Shown piece by piece: positions 44,344-51,547 of a DNA stretch of 64,000 nucleotides (its first letter is position 1; each line of letters opens with the position of its first letter). Below the pieces are notes generated by a model. The model did not search any database and was not told where the DNA came from. It saw only the letters and a program-made list of their open reading frames with translations. The DNA is from Streptomyces sp. T12 (GTDB taxonomy: Bacteria > Actinomycetota > Actinomycetes > Streptomycetales > Streptomycetaceae), in contig NZ_CP117866.1 in NCBI RefSeq assembly GCF_028736035.1, positions 10,643,001 through 10,707,000 of the forward strand. The letters run 5' to 3'. Both the position numbers and the translations under genes were made by a program.

Positions 44344-45003
44344 TCACGCCGTCGAGGTGTCCTGCCCGTCCAGCTCGAACACCACGTCCACAACCCCCTC
44401 CACCGCCCGCACCAGCCGCGCCGCCACCGGTACCAGTGACGTGTCCCGGATCCTGCCGCCCAGGCGTACGACGCCGTCGAGGACCTCGACCCGTACTGCC
44501 GATCCGGGAACCGGGAAGAGATGCGCCACGACCTCCCGTCGTACCTCCTCCGCGATCTCCTCGTCGTCCCGGAGGAACACCTTCAGTAGGTCGACCCGGC
44601 TGACGACACCTTCCAGGCGTCCGTCCCCGTCGACCACGGGAAGGCGCTTGACCCTGGCCCGCACCATGGTCCGGGCGGCCTGGGCGAGCGTCGCGTCGGC
44701 GGTGACCGTGAGCGCGGGGCGGGTCATCAGCTCGCCCGCGGTCACCGAACCGGCCTTCGCCAGGTCGGACAGCCGGCGCAGCTGCGTGTACCGGTCGGGG
44801 TCGCTGTCGCGGAACTCCTCCTTGGGCAGCAGATCGGCCTCGGAGACGACCCCGAGGACCCGGCCTCCGCCGTCCACCACGGGCAGCGCGCTGACCCCGC
44901 GGTCCTGCAGGGTCCGCACGATGTCCTTGAACGCGGCGTCGCGGCCGACGACGGCCACGTCACGCGTCATCACGTCACGCACGATGTGCGGGGATTCGGG
45001 CAC
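44344..45003 (-). CDS. CBS-domain pair plus BON domain protein
   Basis: A 219-residue protein like the one at 1928: two CBS motifs ('[52 protein letters not shown]' and '[51 protein letters not shown]') and a C-terminal BON domain (about 150-210). It binds adenine nucleotides by family analogy. The GTG start at 45003 follows GAGGAGTCATC. The cNMP-binding gene upstream ends 57 bp away on the same strand, suggesting co-transcription from the promoter near 45600. Confidence 0.9.
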   Translation of the reverse strand: MPESPHIVRDVMTRDVAVVGRDAAFKDIVRTLQDRGVSALPVVDGGGRVLGVVSEADLLPKEEFRDSDPDRYTQLRRLSDLAKAGSVTAGELMTRPALTVTADATLAQAARTMVRARVKRLPVVDGDGRLEGVVSRVDLLKVFLRDDEEIAEEVRREVVAHLFPVPGSAVRVEVLDGVVRLGGRIRDTSLVPVAARLVRAVEGVVDVVFELDGQDTSTA

Positions 45004-45060
45004 GATGACTCCTCGAACTCCTCGAACGATTCGGTCCGTGCGGCGCGGGCCCGGGCGCGG

Positions 45061-45525
45061 TCAGCGCCGGGTCCCGCTGCCGTACGGGGCGTACAGGTCC
45101 AGCAACCGGACACGGGCCGCCTGCAACCGGTGGGCCACGACCTCGCCCACCCACCGGGCGATGCTCCGGCCGAACTCGGGGTCGCTCTGGCACATCCCCC
45201 GCACCGCGGTGGCGTCGAACTCGTACGCCCGCAGCGGCGAGGACGCCTCCGCTCCCAGGTGCCAGACGTGCGGCGGATACAGCCAGGACCAGCCGAGAAG
45301 TTCGTTGTGGCCGAGCGAGTCGATGACGGCGGCCTGGCGGCCGGGCACACGCATGTCGAGGTCGACCGTACCGGTCCGGATGATCCAGAACCGGTCGGCG
45401 TGCCCGCCCTCCTCGAAGAGCCGGGCGCCCTGCGGGAACGAGACCTCCCGGGCGATCCGCAGCAGCCGTTCCCGGTGCTCGGCAGGCAGCGTCCGCGGCA
45501 TGCTTGTCGATGCGGGTGCGTTCAT
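45061..45525 (-). CDS. stand-alone cyclic-nucleotide-binding-like domain protein
   Basis: A 154-residue single cNMP-binding (Crp-like) beta-roll: LLRIAREVSFPQGARLFEEG, 'ADRFWIIRTGTVDLDMRVPGRQAAVIDSLGHNELLGWSWLYPP'. It ends with a helix 'GRSIARWVGEVVAHRLQAARVRLLDLY' and has no helix-turn-helix, so it is not a Crp transcription factor. The phosphate-binding cassette is degenerate (GHNELLGWSW in place of G-E-L-A-x-R-A-A), so cyclic nucleotide may not be bound. ATG at 45525 follows GGAGGCACCCC. It shares a divergent promoter with carbamate kinase, with a 13/14 box 70 bp upstream. Similar lone domains occur near DosR-type genes; function unknown. Confidence 0.85.
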   Translation of the reverse strand: MNAPASTSMPRTLPAEHRERLLRIAREVSFPQGARLFEEGGHADRFWIIRTGTVDLDMRVPGRQAAVIDSLGHNELLGWSWLYPPHVWHLGAEASSPLRAYEFDATAVRGMCQSDPEFGRSIARWVGEVVAHRLQAARVRLLDLYAPYGSGTRR

Positions 45526-45594
45526 GGGGTGCCTCCAGGTCGGGCGTACGGAGCTACCACCTCCAGCGTGAGCGCGTGCGACTGCCAGGGCCAT

Positions 45595-45608
45595 GGGCCA
45601 CCCGGCCC
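45595..45608. promoter_or_regulatory. near-match DevR/Osd-type box (13/14)
   Basis: GGGCCACCCGGCCC, 70 bp upstream of the cNMP-domain gene and 155 bp upstream of the divergent carbamate kinase. A further GGGCCACCCGGCGG follows at 45617. Confidence 0.5.
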
Positions 45609-45763
45609 CAGGACCGGGCCACCCGGCGGCCCGCAGGAGCCCTTCGGCACCCTGTGCGGCCGGGCGGTCCGTCGTTCGATGATGGAGGCGGGGGAGCCAC
45701 TCGGCGCAGCTGGCACGGAGAGAGCAGATGCCACGGAGAGAGGCGAGGAGAGGGGCGGAAACC

Positions 45764-46720
45764 ATGCGCATCGTCGTCACCCTCGGCGGCAACGCGTTGC
45801 TGCACCGCGGCGAGCGCCCCGACGCGGACATCCAGCGCACCAACATCGTCCGCGTCGCCACCGCGATCGCCGCCCTGGCCCACGACCACGAACTCGTCCT
45901 CACGCACGGCAGCGCACCCCAGCTCGACCTCCTCGCCGCCCAGAGCACGGCCGACGCGGCCCTCACCGCCCCCTACCCGCTGGATCTGCTCGGCGCCCAG
46001 ACCCAGGGCATGATCGGCACCCTCCTGGTGTGCACCCTGCGCGACGTGCTGCCCGGACGCAGGGTCGTCACGCTCGTCACGCACACCCGGGTACGCGTCG
46101 ACGACCCCGCCTTCGAAGATCCCACAGAGCTGGTGGGCCCCATCTACCCCGAGAAGCCGGCGCGGTACCTGGTGGCGAAGTACGGCTGGCACATGGCCGA
46201 GGACCGGCACGGCTGGCGGCGCGTGGTTCCCGCGCCCTCGCCCGAGCGGATCCTGGAGGCCGACACCGTCCGGGCGCTCGTGGAGACGGGGACCGTGGTG
46301 GTGTGCGCGGGCGGTGGAGGTGTCCCCGTCGTCGCCGACTGGGCCACCGGAGCCCTGCACGGTGTGGAGGCCGTCGTTGACAAGGACCTGGCGGCCGCCC
46401 GGCTGGCCGAGGACCTGAAGGCGGACTTCCTGCTCGTGCTGACCGACGTCCCGAACGTCTACGCCGACTACGGCACTCCCGAGCAGCGGCCCGTCCTCGA
46501 CGCCACGCCCGCCGAACTGCGCGGCGCCCTCCCCCACTGCCTGAAAGGCGTGGGAGGTGCCCCCATCCCCGACGACTCGATGGGCCCGAAGGCCGAAGCC
46601 GCCGCCCGTTTCGTCGAGAACACCGGCCAACTGGCCGCGATCGGAGCGCTGGACGCGGCGTACGAGATCGTGCATGGTCGCTCCGGCACTCTCGTACGGC
46701 CCGATCTGCCGGTGGCCTGA
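45764..46720 (+). CDS. arcC: carbamate kinase
   Basis: A 318-residue enzyme that makes ATP from carbamoyl phosphate and ADP (reversible). Signatures: 'RIVVTLGGNALLHRGE', 'LTHGSAPQLDLLA' (usually THGNGPQVG), 'GAQTQGMIGTLL', 'VCAGGGGVPVV', 'VVDKDLAAARLAEDLKADFLLVLTDVPNVY' and 'GAPIPDDSMGPKAEAAARFVENTG'. The HGSAPQ change from the usual HGNGPQ is noteworthy but lies in a loop that tolerates variation. ATG at 45764 follows a GGAGAGGGGCGGAAACC region; an upstream ATG at 45728 would add 12 residues. No arginine deiminase or ornithine carbamoyltransferase is nearby, so its carbamoyl-phosphate source is not shown. Anaerobic ATP supply is the usual role. Confidence 0.93.
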   Translation: MRIVVTLGGNALLHRGERPDADIQRTNIVRVATAIAALAHDHELVLTHGSAPQLDLLAAQSTADAALTAPYPLDLLGAQTQGMIGTLLVCTLRDVLPGRRVVTLVTHTRVRVDDPAFEDPTELVGPIYPEKPARYLVAKYGWHMAEDRHGWRRVVPAPSPERILEADTVRALVETGTVVVCAGGGGVPVVADWATGALHGVEAVVDKDLAAARLAEDLKADFLLVLTDVPNVYADYGTPEQRPVLDATPAELRGALPHCLKGVGGAPIPDDSMGPKAEAAARFVENTGQLAAIGALDAAYEIVHGRSGTLVRPDLPVA

Positions 46721-46727
46721 CACCCGG

Positions 46728-47394
46728 TCACTGCTCGCCGCACCACTTCCGGTACGCGGCCACGGCCGTCGGCAATGTCGGGAAGATCAGCCTCCGGCCC
46801 ACCGACTCCACGAGCCCGTACGCCTCCAGATCGTCCAGCAGGTCCTGCTTCACACGGGCCAGCGCGAAGACGATGCCGCGCCGGTTCAGCTCGCGGCGCA
46901 GGCCGTCCACCGCGTCCAGAGCGGTGACGTCCACTTCCACGTTCGCCTCGGTGTTGAGGACGAACCAGCGGACCGGACCGGGGCAGCACCCGGGCCGCCA
47001 GGCACAGCAGGCCGACCGTCACGGCGAGGGTGGCGGCAAGTGCGGCGTAACGGTCGGGGTCAGCACCGGCCAGAGGGGCCACGACTGTCGCTGTCATCAG
47101 CGCGGTCGTCGACTCGGGGCCGACCGACAAGAGCCGGGAGGAGCCCAGCAGGGCGTACAGACCGAGGGCCGGCAGGATCGCCCACAGCCCGGCGACCGGC
47201 GGCAGCCCGGCCACACCCGCGTACGCCATCACCTGCGGCACGAGATACGCGGCCACCGTGACACCGGCGAGCAGATCGCCGCGCAGCCACGAGCGGTGGT
47301 AGCCGGCCAGGACGGCGCCCCCGGGGGCCAGTCGGCGGATCGCGGGCAACAGACGGTGCCGCCCCGGGGCGTGCCCGCCCGAGCCGTGGGACAT
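46728..47394 (-). pseudogene. SulP-family anion transporter, large internal deletion
   Basis: The first about 130 codons encode the N-terminus and early helices of a SulP transporter (start ATG 47394 after GGAGAAAGGAACCCG; 'RGDLLAGVTVAAYLVPQVMAYAGVAGLPPVAGLWAILP', 'LLGSSRLLSVGPESTTALMTATVV', 'LAATLAVTVGLLCLAARVL'). Near 46985 the sequence jumps, with a frame change, into the C-terminal STAS domain ('VRWFVLNTEANVEVDVTALDAVDGLRRELNRRGIVFALARVKQDLLDDLEAYGLV'). About 350 residues containing most membrane helices are missing. The product cannot transport. The STAS end has its own in-frame ATG-like codon at 46940 but no convincing ribosome-binding site. Confidence 0.85.
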
Positions 47395-47500
47395 CGGGTT
47401 CCTTTCTCCGACTGCCTGCAGGATCCGTCGCGACCGGCCCGACCGCCTCGACCGGCACGTGCGCGTGTCCAGGCTCGGTGGCCGACAGGGCCCGAAGAAG

Positions 47501-47514
47501 GGGCCATTCAGCCC
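47501..47514. promoter_or_regulatory. possible Osd-type box (12/14, symmetric)
   Basis: GGGCCATTCAGCCC is a perfect palindrome in its arms (GGGGCC-A..T-AGCCCC-like) with two changes from the consensus. It lies between the dead sulP and the DoxX-like gene, about 95 bp from the latter's start. Confidence 0.4.
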
Positions 47515-47609
47515 CATGGGCACCGACCTTCGGCATCCGGCGACGGCATGTCCGCGCCACGAGAGTGGACGGTGTCAACAACGAATCCGTCCCGAGGGGG
47601 ATGTAGGCC

Positions 47610-48218
47610 ATGGCAACTCACGATCAACCGCACCGGCACCTGGGATTCCGTCTCCCGTCCCTGCGCAAGGCCCGGACGGCCGAGACGGTGGCCGACGCCA
47701 CGGCGACGAGCGCCTATGTCTTCGCCGGGCTGCGTCTGCTGACCGGGTTCATCTTCCTGTGGGCATTCCTCGACAAGACGTTCGGCTTCGGGTACGCCAC
47801 CCAGTCCGGCAACGGCTGGATCGACGGTGGCTCGCCCACCAAGGGCTTCCTCAGTGGGGTCGCGGCCGGTCCGATGGAGTCGACCTTCCACGACTGGGCC
47901 GGGGACGCCTGGGCGGACTGGCTGTTCATGCTCGGCCTGCTCGGCATCGGTGTGGCGCTGATGCTCGGCATCGGCCTGCGCCTGGCAGCGATCGCGGGCA
48001 CGTTGATGATGGCGTTGATGTGGATTGCGGAGTGGCCGCCCGCCAAGCACCTCTCCGACGGCTCGCCGAGCATGTCGACCAACCCGTTCGCCGAGTACCA
48101 CGTCGTGTACGCGGTCGTCCTGATCGCTCTGGCCGCCGTTGGCGCCGGCGCGGTCTGGGGACTCGGCAAGGCATGGGCCCGGCTGCCGTTCGTCATCCGC
48201 AACCCCTGGCTGCGGTGA
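47610..48218 (+). CDS. DoxX/DoxD-like integral membrane protein
   Basis: A 202-residue protein with four membrane helices: 'VFAGLRLLTGFIFLWAFLDKTFGFGYAT', 'WLFMLGLLGIGVALMLGIGLRLAAIAGTLMMALMWIAEWPP' and 'VVYAVVLIALAAVGAGAVWGL'. The LRLLTGFIFLWAFLDK opening and GLRLAAIAG are typical of DoxX-type proteins, which are linked to thiol or quinone redox chemistry. 'GSPTKGFLSG' and 'SMSTNPFAEYHVVYAVV' match the conserved loops of this subgroup. ATG at 47610 follows CGAGGGGGATGTAGGCC. A symmetric near-box lies 95 bp upstream. Exact reaction unknown. Confidence 0.85.
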   Translation: MATHDQPHRHLGFRLPSLRKARTAETVADATATSAYVFAGLRLLTGFIFLWAFLDKTFGFGYATQSGNGWIDGGSPTKGFLSGVAAGPMESTFHDWAGDAWADWLFMLGLLGIGVALMLGIGLRLAAIAGTLMMALMWIAEWPPAKHLSDGSPSMSTNPFAEYHVVYAVVLIALAAVGAGAVWGLGKAWARLPFVIRNPWLR

Positions 48219-48234
48219 ACCCGGGGGCCGTTGG

Positions 48235-48248
48235 GGCCGGTCGGTCCC
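48235..48248. promoter_or_regulatory. near-match DevR/Osd-type box (13/14)
   Basis: GGGCCGGTCGGTCC, 81 bp upstream of the USP at 48329; a weaker GGGCCGTTGGGGCC overlaps it upstream. Confidence 0.52.
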
Positions 48249-48328
48249 GGCCGGGGACCAGCGGCCCCTGCAGCAGCGACACGCCAGGCCCGACGCTGAT
48301 GGCAGATCCCCGATCAGGAGGCAGAACC

Positions 48329-49273
48329 ATGGTCCGCACTGTTGTCGCAGGATTCGACGGCTCGTCCGAAAGCCGGGCCGCGGCCGAGTGGGCGGCCCGC
48401 GAGGCGAAACTGCGCGGCCTGCCGTTGAAGATCGTCCATGTCTGGGAGCCCGTTCCGGGACCCATGGCCCAGGCCCCGCTGCTCGGCGCCGAGACCCAGC
48501 AGCACTGGAGCGAGCGAAGCGAGATGGGGGTACCCCCGGCCGAAGGCTGGGGGAGGGTGCCGCGCGAGGCAGCCGAGGGGATCAGGCTGCGTCACCCCGG
48601 CGTCGAGGTGACCACCGAGCACCTGACGGGAGGATCGGCCGACACCCTGGTCAAGGCAGCCGCGGACGCGGAACTGCTGGTCCTCGGCTCCCGCGGACTC
48701 AGCGGGTTCGGCGGCTTCATGGTCGGCTCGGTCGGCCTCTCCGTCGTGGCGCACGCCGAGCGGCCCGTCGTCCTCGTCCGCGCCGGTGAACAGGCCGCCG
48801 ACGAGCACGAGCCGGACCCGGTGGGCATCCCGTCGGCCGCCACGCCGTACCGCCCCGTTCTCCTCGGCCTCGACGCGGCGAGCCCCGCCGACTCGGTGAT
48901 CGAGTTCGCCTTCGAGGAGGCCGCCCGCCGCAAGACAGGCCTGCGGGTGATCCACGGCTGGAACCTGCCCCCGTACTACGTCTACGGACTCTCTGCCGAC
49001 GCACAGCTGCACGACGAGATCGCTCGGCAGCAGTCCGCCGTCCTGGCGGAAGCCCTGCGACCCTGGCGCCAGAAGTACCCAAGCGTCGAGGTCACCGAGG
49101 AGACCCCGTCCGGCAGCCCCGGCATCCGGTTGGTGGACGCCTCCCGCGAGGCCTCCCTGGTCGTCGTCGGCCGTCGCGTCCGCCGCAGCCCGTTCGGCGC
49201 CCACATCGGTCCCGTTGCCCACGCCGTCCTGCACCATGCCACGGCCCCCGTCGCGGTCGTTGCCCACGACTGA
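48329..49273 (+). CDS. universal stress protein, two UspA domains, with in-frame repeat insertion
   Basis: A 314-residue tandem USP: 'VRTVVAGFDGSSESRAAAEWAAREAKLRGLPLKIVHVWEPVP', ATP loop GSRGLSGFGGFMVGSVGLS, second domain from 'YRPVLLGLDAASPADSVIEFAFEEAARR', ending 'GAHIGPVAHAVLHHATAPVAVVAHD'. It is closest to the USP at 14164 but carries about 15 extra residues (ERSEMGVPPAEGWGR) encoded by a palindromic Streptomyces repeat at 48510-48554. The insertion falls before helix 'VPREAAEGIRLRHPGVEV', on the surface, so folding may be unaffected. ATG at 48329 follows AGGAGGCAGAACC. A 13/14 box lies 81 bp upstream. Confidence 0.92.
   Translation: MVRTVVAGFDGSSESRAAAEWAAREAKLRGLPLKIVHVWEPVPGPMAQAPLLGAETQQHWSERSEMGVPPAEGWGRVPREAAEGIRLRHPGVEVTTEHLTGGSADTLVKAAADAELLVLGSRGLSGFGGFMVGSVGLSVVAHAERPVVLVRAGEQAADEHEPDPVGIPSAATPYRPVLLGLDAASPADSVIEFAFEEAARRKTGLRVIHGWNLPPYYVYGLSADAQLHDEIARQQSAVLAEALRPWRQKYPSVEVTEETPSGSPGIRLVDASREASLVVVGRRVRRSPFGAHIGPVAHAVLHHATAPVAVVAHD
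48510..48554 (+). repeat. palindromic Streptomyces repeat inserted in frame in a USP gene
   Basis: About 45 bp containing GGGGGTACCCCC and GAGCGAAGCGAG ahead of CCGAAGGCTGGGGGAG. This unit is a familiar dispersed intergenic repeat in Streptomyces. Here its length is a multiple of three and it adds about 15 codons with no stop. Confidence 0.75.
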
Positions 49274-49302
49274 CCCCAATCCCCGTGTGAGGAGTTGCCC
49301 CC

Positions 49303-50325
49303 ATGAAGGCAGCGGTCGTACGAGCCTTCGGTGAGCCCTTGGTCATCGAGGACCGCCCCGATCCCGAGCCCGGCCCCGGCCAGGTCCGCATCCGGGTCGA
49401 GGCCTCCGGGCTGTGCCACACCGACATCCACGCCGCCCACGGCGACTGGCCCGTCAGGCCCAACCCGCCGTTCGTGCCCGGACACGAGGGCGTCGGCCTC
49501 GTCGAGAAGCTCGGTGACGGCGTCACTCACCTGAGCGTCGGCCAGCGGGTCGCCGTGCCGTGGCTGGGGAAGGCGTGCGGGCGGTGCGAGCACTGTCTGT
49601 CCGGCTGGGAGACGCTGTGCGAGCAGCAGATCAATACCGGTTACGGCTGCGACGGCGGCTACGCCGAGAAGATGCTGGCCTGGGCCGACTTCGCGCAGCT
49701 GGTGCCAGAGGGCGTCACCGCCGTCGATGCCGCCCCGCTGACCTGCGCCGGTGTGACCACGTACAAGGCGCTCAAGGTCGCCGACGTGCGGCCCACGCAG
49801 CTCGTCGCGATCTCCGGGATCGGCGGGCTCGGTCACCTGGCCGTGCAGTACGCGAAGATCGCAGGAGCCACCGTCGCCGCCATCGACGTCACCGACGACA
49901 AGCTCGAACTCGCCGCCGAGCTCGGAGCCGACCTCACCATCGACGCCCGCAAGCACGACGTCGGCGAGGTGCTCAAGCGGTACGGCGGCGCCCACGCGGC
50001 CATCGCCCTCGCGGTGAACGAGGACGCCTTCGCAGCGGTCAACGCCGGGCTGCGGCGCGGCGGCAAGCTCGTCATGGTCGCTCTGCCCGCCCACGGCACC
50101 GTCCAGGTCCCGATCTTCGACACGGTCCTGAACGGGACGAGCGTGATCGGCTCGATCGTCGGCACCCGGCAGGACCTCGCCGAGGTCTTCCAGCTGCATG
50201 CGGCCGGCCGCACCCGAGTCATCTGCGAGACCCGCCCGCTGGCCTCCGTCAACGAGTCCATCGACGACGTGCTGCGCGGCCAGGTCAAGGCACGGATCGT
50301 CTTCGACCTCGGTGCGGGGCGGTGA
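49303..50325 (+). CDS. zinc-dependent alcohol dehydrogenase, AdhP/AdhA type
   Basis: A 340-residue medium-chain dehydrogenase closely matching bacterial ethanol dehydrogenases. Catalytic zinc ligands are Cys38 (GLCHTD) and His61-Glu62; structural zinc is held by Cys92, Cys95, Cys98 and Cys106; the NAD loop is GIGGLG. GLCHTDIHAAHGDWP and PHPPFVPGHEG-like PNPPFVPGHEG are typical of AdhP. It would reduce acetaldehyde to ethanol or the reverse. ATG at 49303 follows GTGAGGAGTTGCCCCC. The USP at 50331 begins 5 bp after its stop, and the preceding USP ends 29 bp before its start, so all three probably form one operon controlled from the box at 48235. Fermentative NADH disposal is inferred. Confidence 0.94.
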   Translation: MKAAVVRAFGEPLVIEDRPDPEPGPGQVRIRVEASGLCHTDIHAAHGDWPVRPNPPFVPGHEGVGLVEKLGDGVTHLSVGQRVAVPWLGKACGRCEHCLSGWETLCEQQINTGYGCDGGYAEKMLAWADFAQLVPEGVTAVDAAPLTCAGVTTYKALKVADVRPTQLVAISGIGGLGHLAVQYAKIAGATVAAIDVTDDKLELAAELGADLTIDARKHDVGEVLKRYGGAHAAIALAVNEDAFAAVNAGLRRGGKLVMVALPAHGTVQVPIFDTVLNGTSVIGSIVGTRQDLAEVFQLHAAGRTRVICETRPLASVNESIDDVLRGQVKARIVFDLGAGR

Positions 50326-50330
50326 GGGCG

Positions 50331-51203
50331 ATGGACCTGCCGATCGTCGTCGGGGTGGACGGCTCCGAGCCCAGCCTGCGGGCCGTCGACTGGGCGGCCG
50401 ACGAGGCCGCGCTGCGAGGCGTGCCGCTATGGGTGCTGTACGCCTCCCTCTGGGAGCGCTATGAGGGTGCCGCGCTGGCCAAGGACCTCGGCAAGCCCTC
50501 CGCGCAGGCGCTGCCCCAGGAGATCACCGGCGCCGCCACCCGACGGGCTCAATCCCGGCACCCCGATCTGAAGGTGACGGCCGATGTGGTGTTCGAAGAG
50601 CCCGAGTACGCCCTGGTACGGGAGAGCCGGAACGCCTCTGTGCTGGTCGTCGGCAACCGCGGCCGCAGTGGTCTCGTATCGGCATTGCTCGGCTCCGTCA
50701 GCCTGTCGGTCGCCGCGCACGCCCACTGCCCGGTGATCGTTCTGCGCGGCTGCCACAACAACCAGGCCACGCCCCCGGTCCACGGACGCGTCGTCATGGG
50801 CGTCGGCGAGGAGGCCGAGGACTCGGCGGCCGTGCGCTTCGCCTACGAGGAGGCGCGGCGCCGCCAGGTCCCCCTGGAAGCGGTACGGGCCTGGCGGTGC
50901 CCCGCGCACGAGACGACCGACCACCCGCTGCTGGCCGACGCACCCGCCCGGCTGCACGAGCAGCACGCCGAGGAGACCCTTTCGGCGGCACTGCACGACG
51001 CCCCGGCGGACGTGGAGCTGCACCGCCGTACTGTCGAGGGCCACGCCCGCCGCGTGCTGGTGGACGCCTCGATCGGCGCCGACCTCCTGATCGTCGGCGC
51101 CAAGCGCCGCACCGGACACCTCGGGCTCCAGCTCGGCCGCGTCGCCCACGCGGCACTGCACCACTCCGCCTGCCCGGTCGCCGTCGTACCGCAGCCGACG
51201 TGA
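50331..51203 (+). CDS. universal stress protein, two UspA domains
   Basis: A 290-residue tandem USP highly similar to the one at 27021: 'LPIVVGVDGSEPSLRAVDWAADEAALRGVPLWVLYASLWERYEG', ATP loop GNRGRSGLVSALLGSVS, C-terminal 'HLGLQLGRVAHAALHHSACPVAVVPQ'. ATG at 50331 is used, with GGTGAGGGCG in front; a GTG at 50322 in the same frame overlaps the dehydrogenase stop. Third gene of the USP / alcohol dehydrogenase / USP operon. Confidence 0.92.
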   Translation: MDLPIVVGVDGSEPSLRAVDWAADEAALRGVPLWVLYASLWERYEGAALAKDLGKPSAQALPQEITGAATRRAQSRHPDLKVTADVVFEEPEYALVRESRNASVLVVGNRGRSGLVSALLGSVSLSVAAHAHCPVIVLRGCHNNQATPPVHGRVVMGVGEEAEDSAAVRFAYEEARRRQVPLEAVRAWRCPAHETTDHPLLADAPARLHEQHAEETLSAALHDAPADVELHRRTVEGHARRVLVDASIGADLLIVGAKRRTGHLGLQLGRVAHAALHHSACPVAVVPQPT

Positions 51204-51214
51204 GCGCCGTGCCC

Positions 51215-51485
51215 GGCTCGGAGAGTCGCCGCGTGGTCCGGGTGCGATTGCGCCCGGTCGGCTTCGGCAGGCCGCGACACGTGGCACCGGAGGGTTGAGG
51301 TGTTCGGTGACCCGTTTGATGATGCCGCCTTTGCCCTCCGCGTCCCGCCCCTCGAAGATGAAGAAGAGGCGCGGAGCGCCCTCCGCGCGCCCCCACTCCT
51401 GCGGTTACGCCAACTCCGTCTGCAGGCAGAGCAGTTCGTTCTCGTACGTCTTGCGCCGCGGCCCCTCGGCCTTCCTGCCGGCCAT
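51215..51485 (-). pseudogene. PPK2-family polyphosphate kinase, N-terminal remnant
   Basis: ATG at 51485 after GGGAGGCCCC begins [20 protein letters not shown] and LQTELA, then hits TAA at 51407-51405. Beyond it the same frame continues [20 protein letters not shown], then DAEGKGGIIKRVTEHLNPPV: the PPK2 Walker A (EGRDxxGKGG) region. After a frameshift, GLPKPTGRNRTRT matches the next conserved block, and then similarity stops. About two thirds of the normal protein is gone. PPK2 enzymes move phosphate between polyphosphate and nucleotides. Probably once expressed divergently from phosphoketolase. Confidence 0.82.
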
Positions 51486-51547
51486 GGGGCCTCCCACCGC
51501 CCGTCGACCCCCGTCGGCGACGCACTCGACGACTTTCGGAGTCACCG

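Noticed and set aside
45061..45966. Long 301-codon form of the cNMP-domain gene
   Set aside because: The upstream part crosses the divergent promoter and lacks similarity; the ATG at 45525 has a strong ribosome-binding site.
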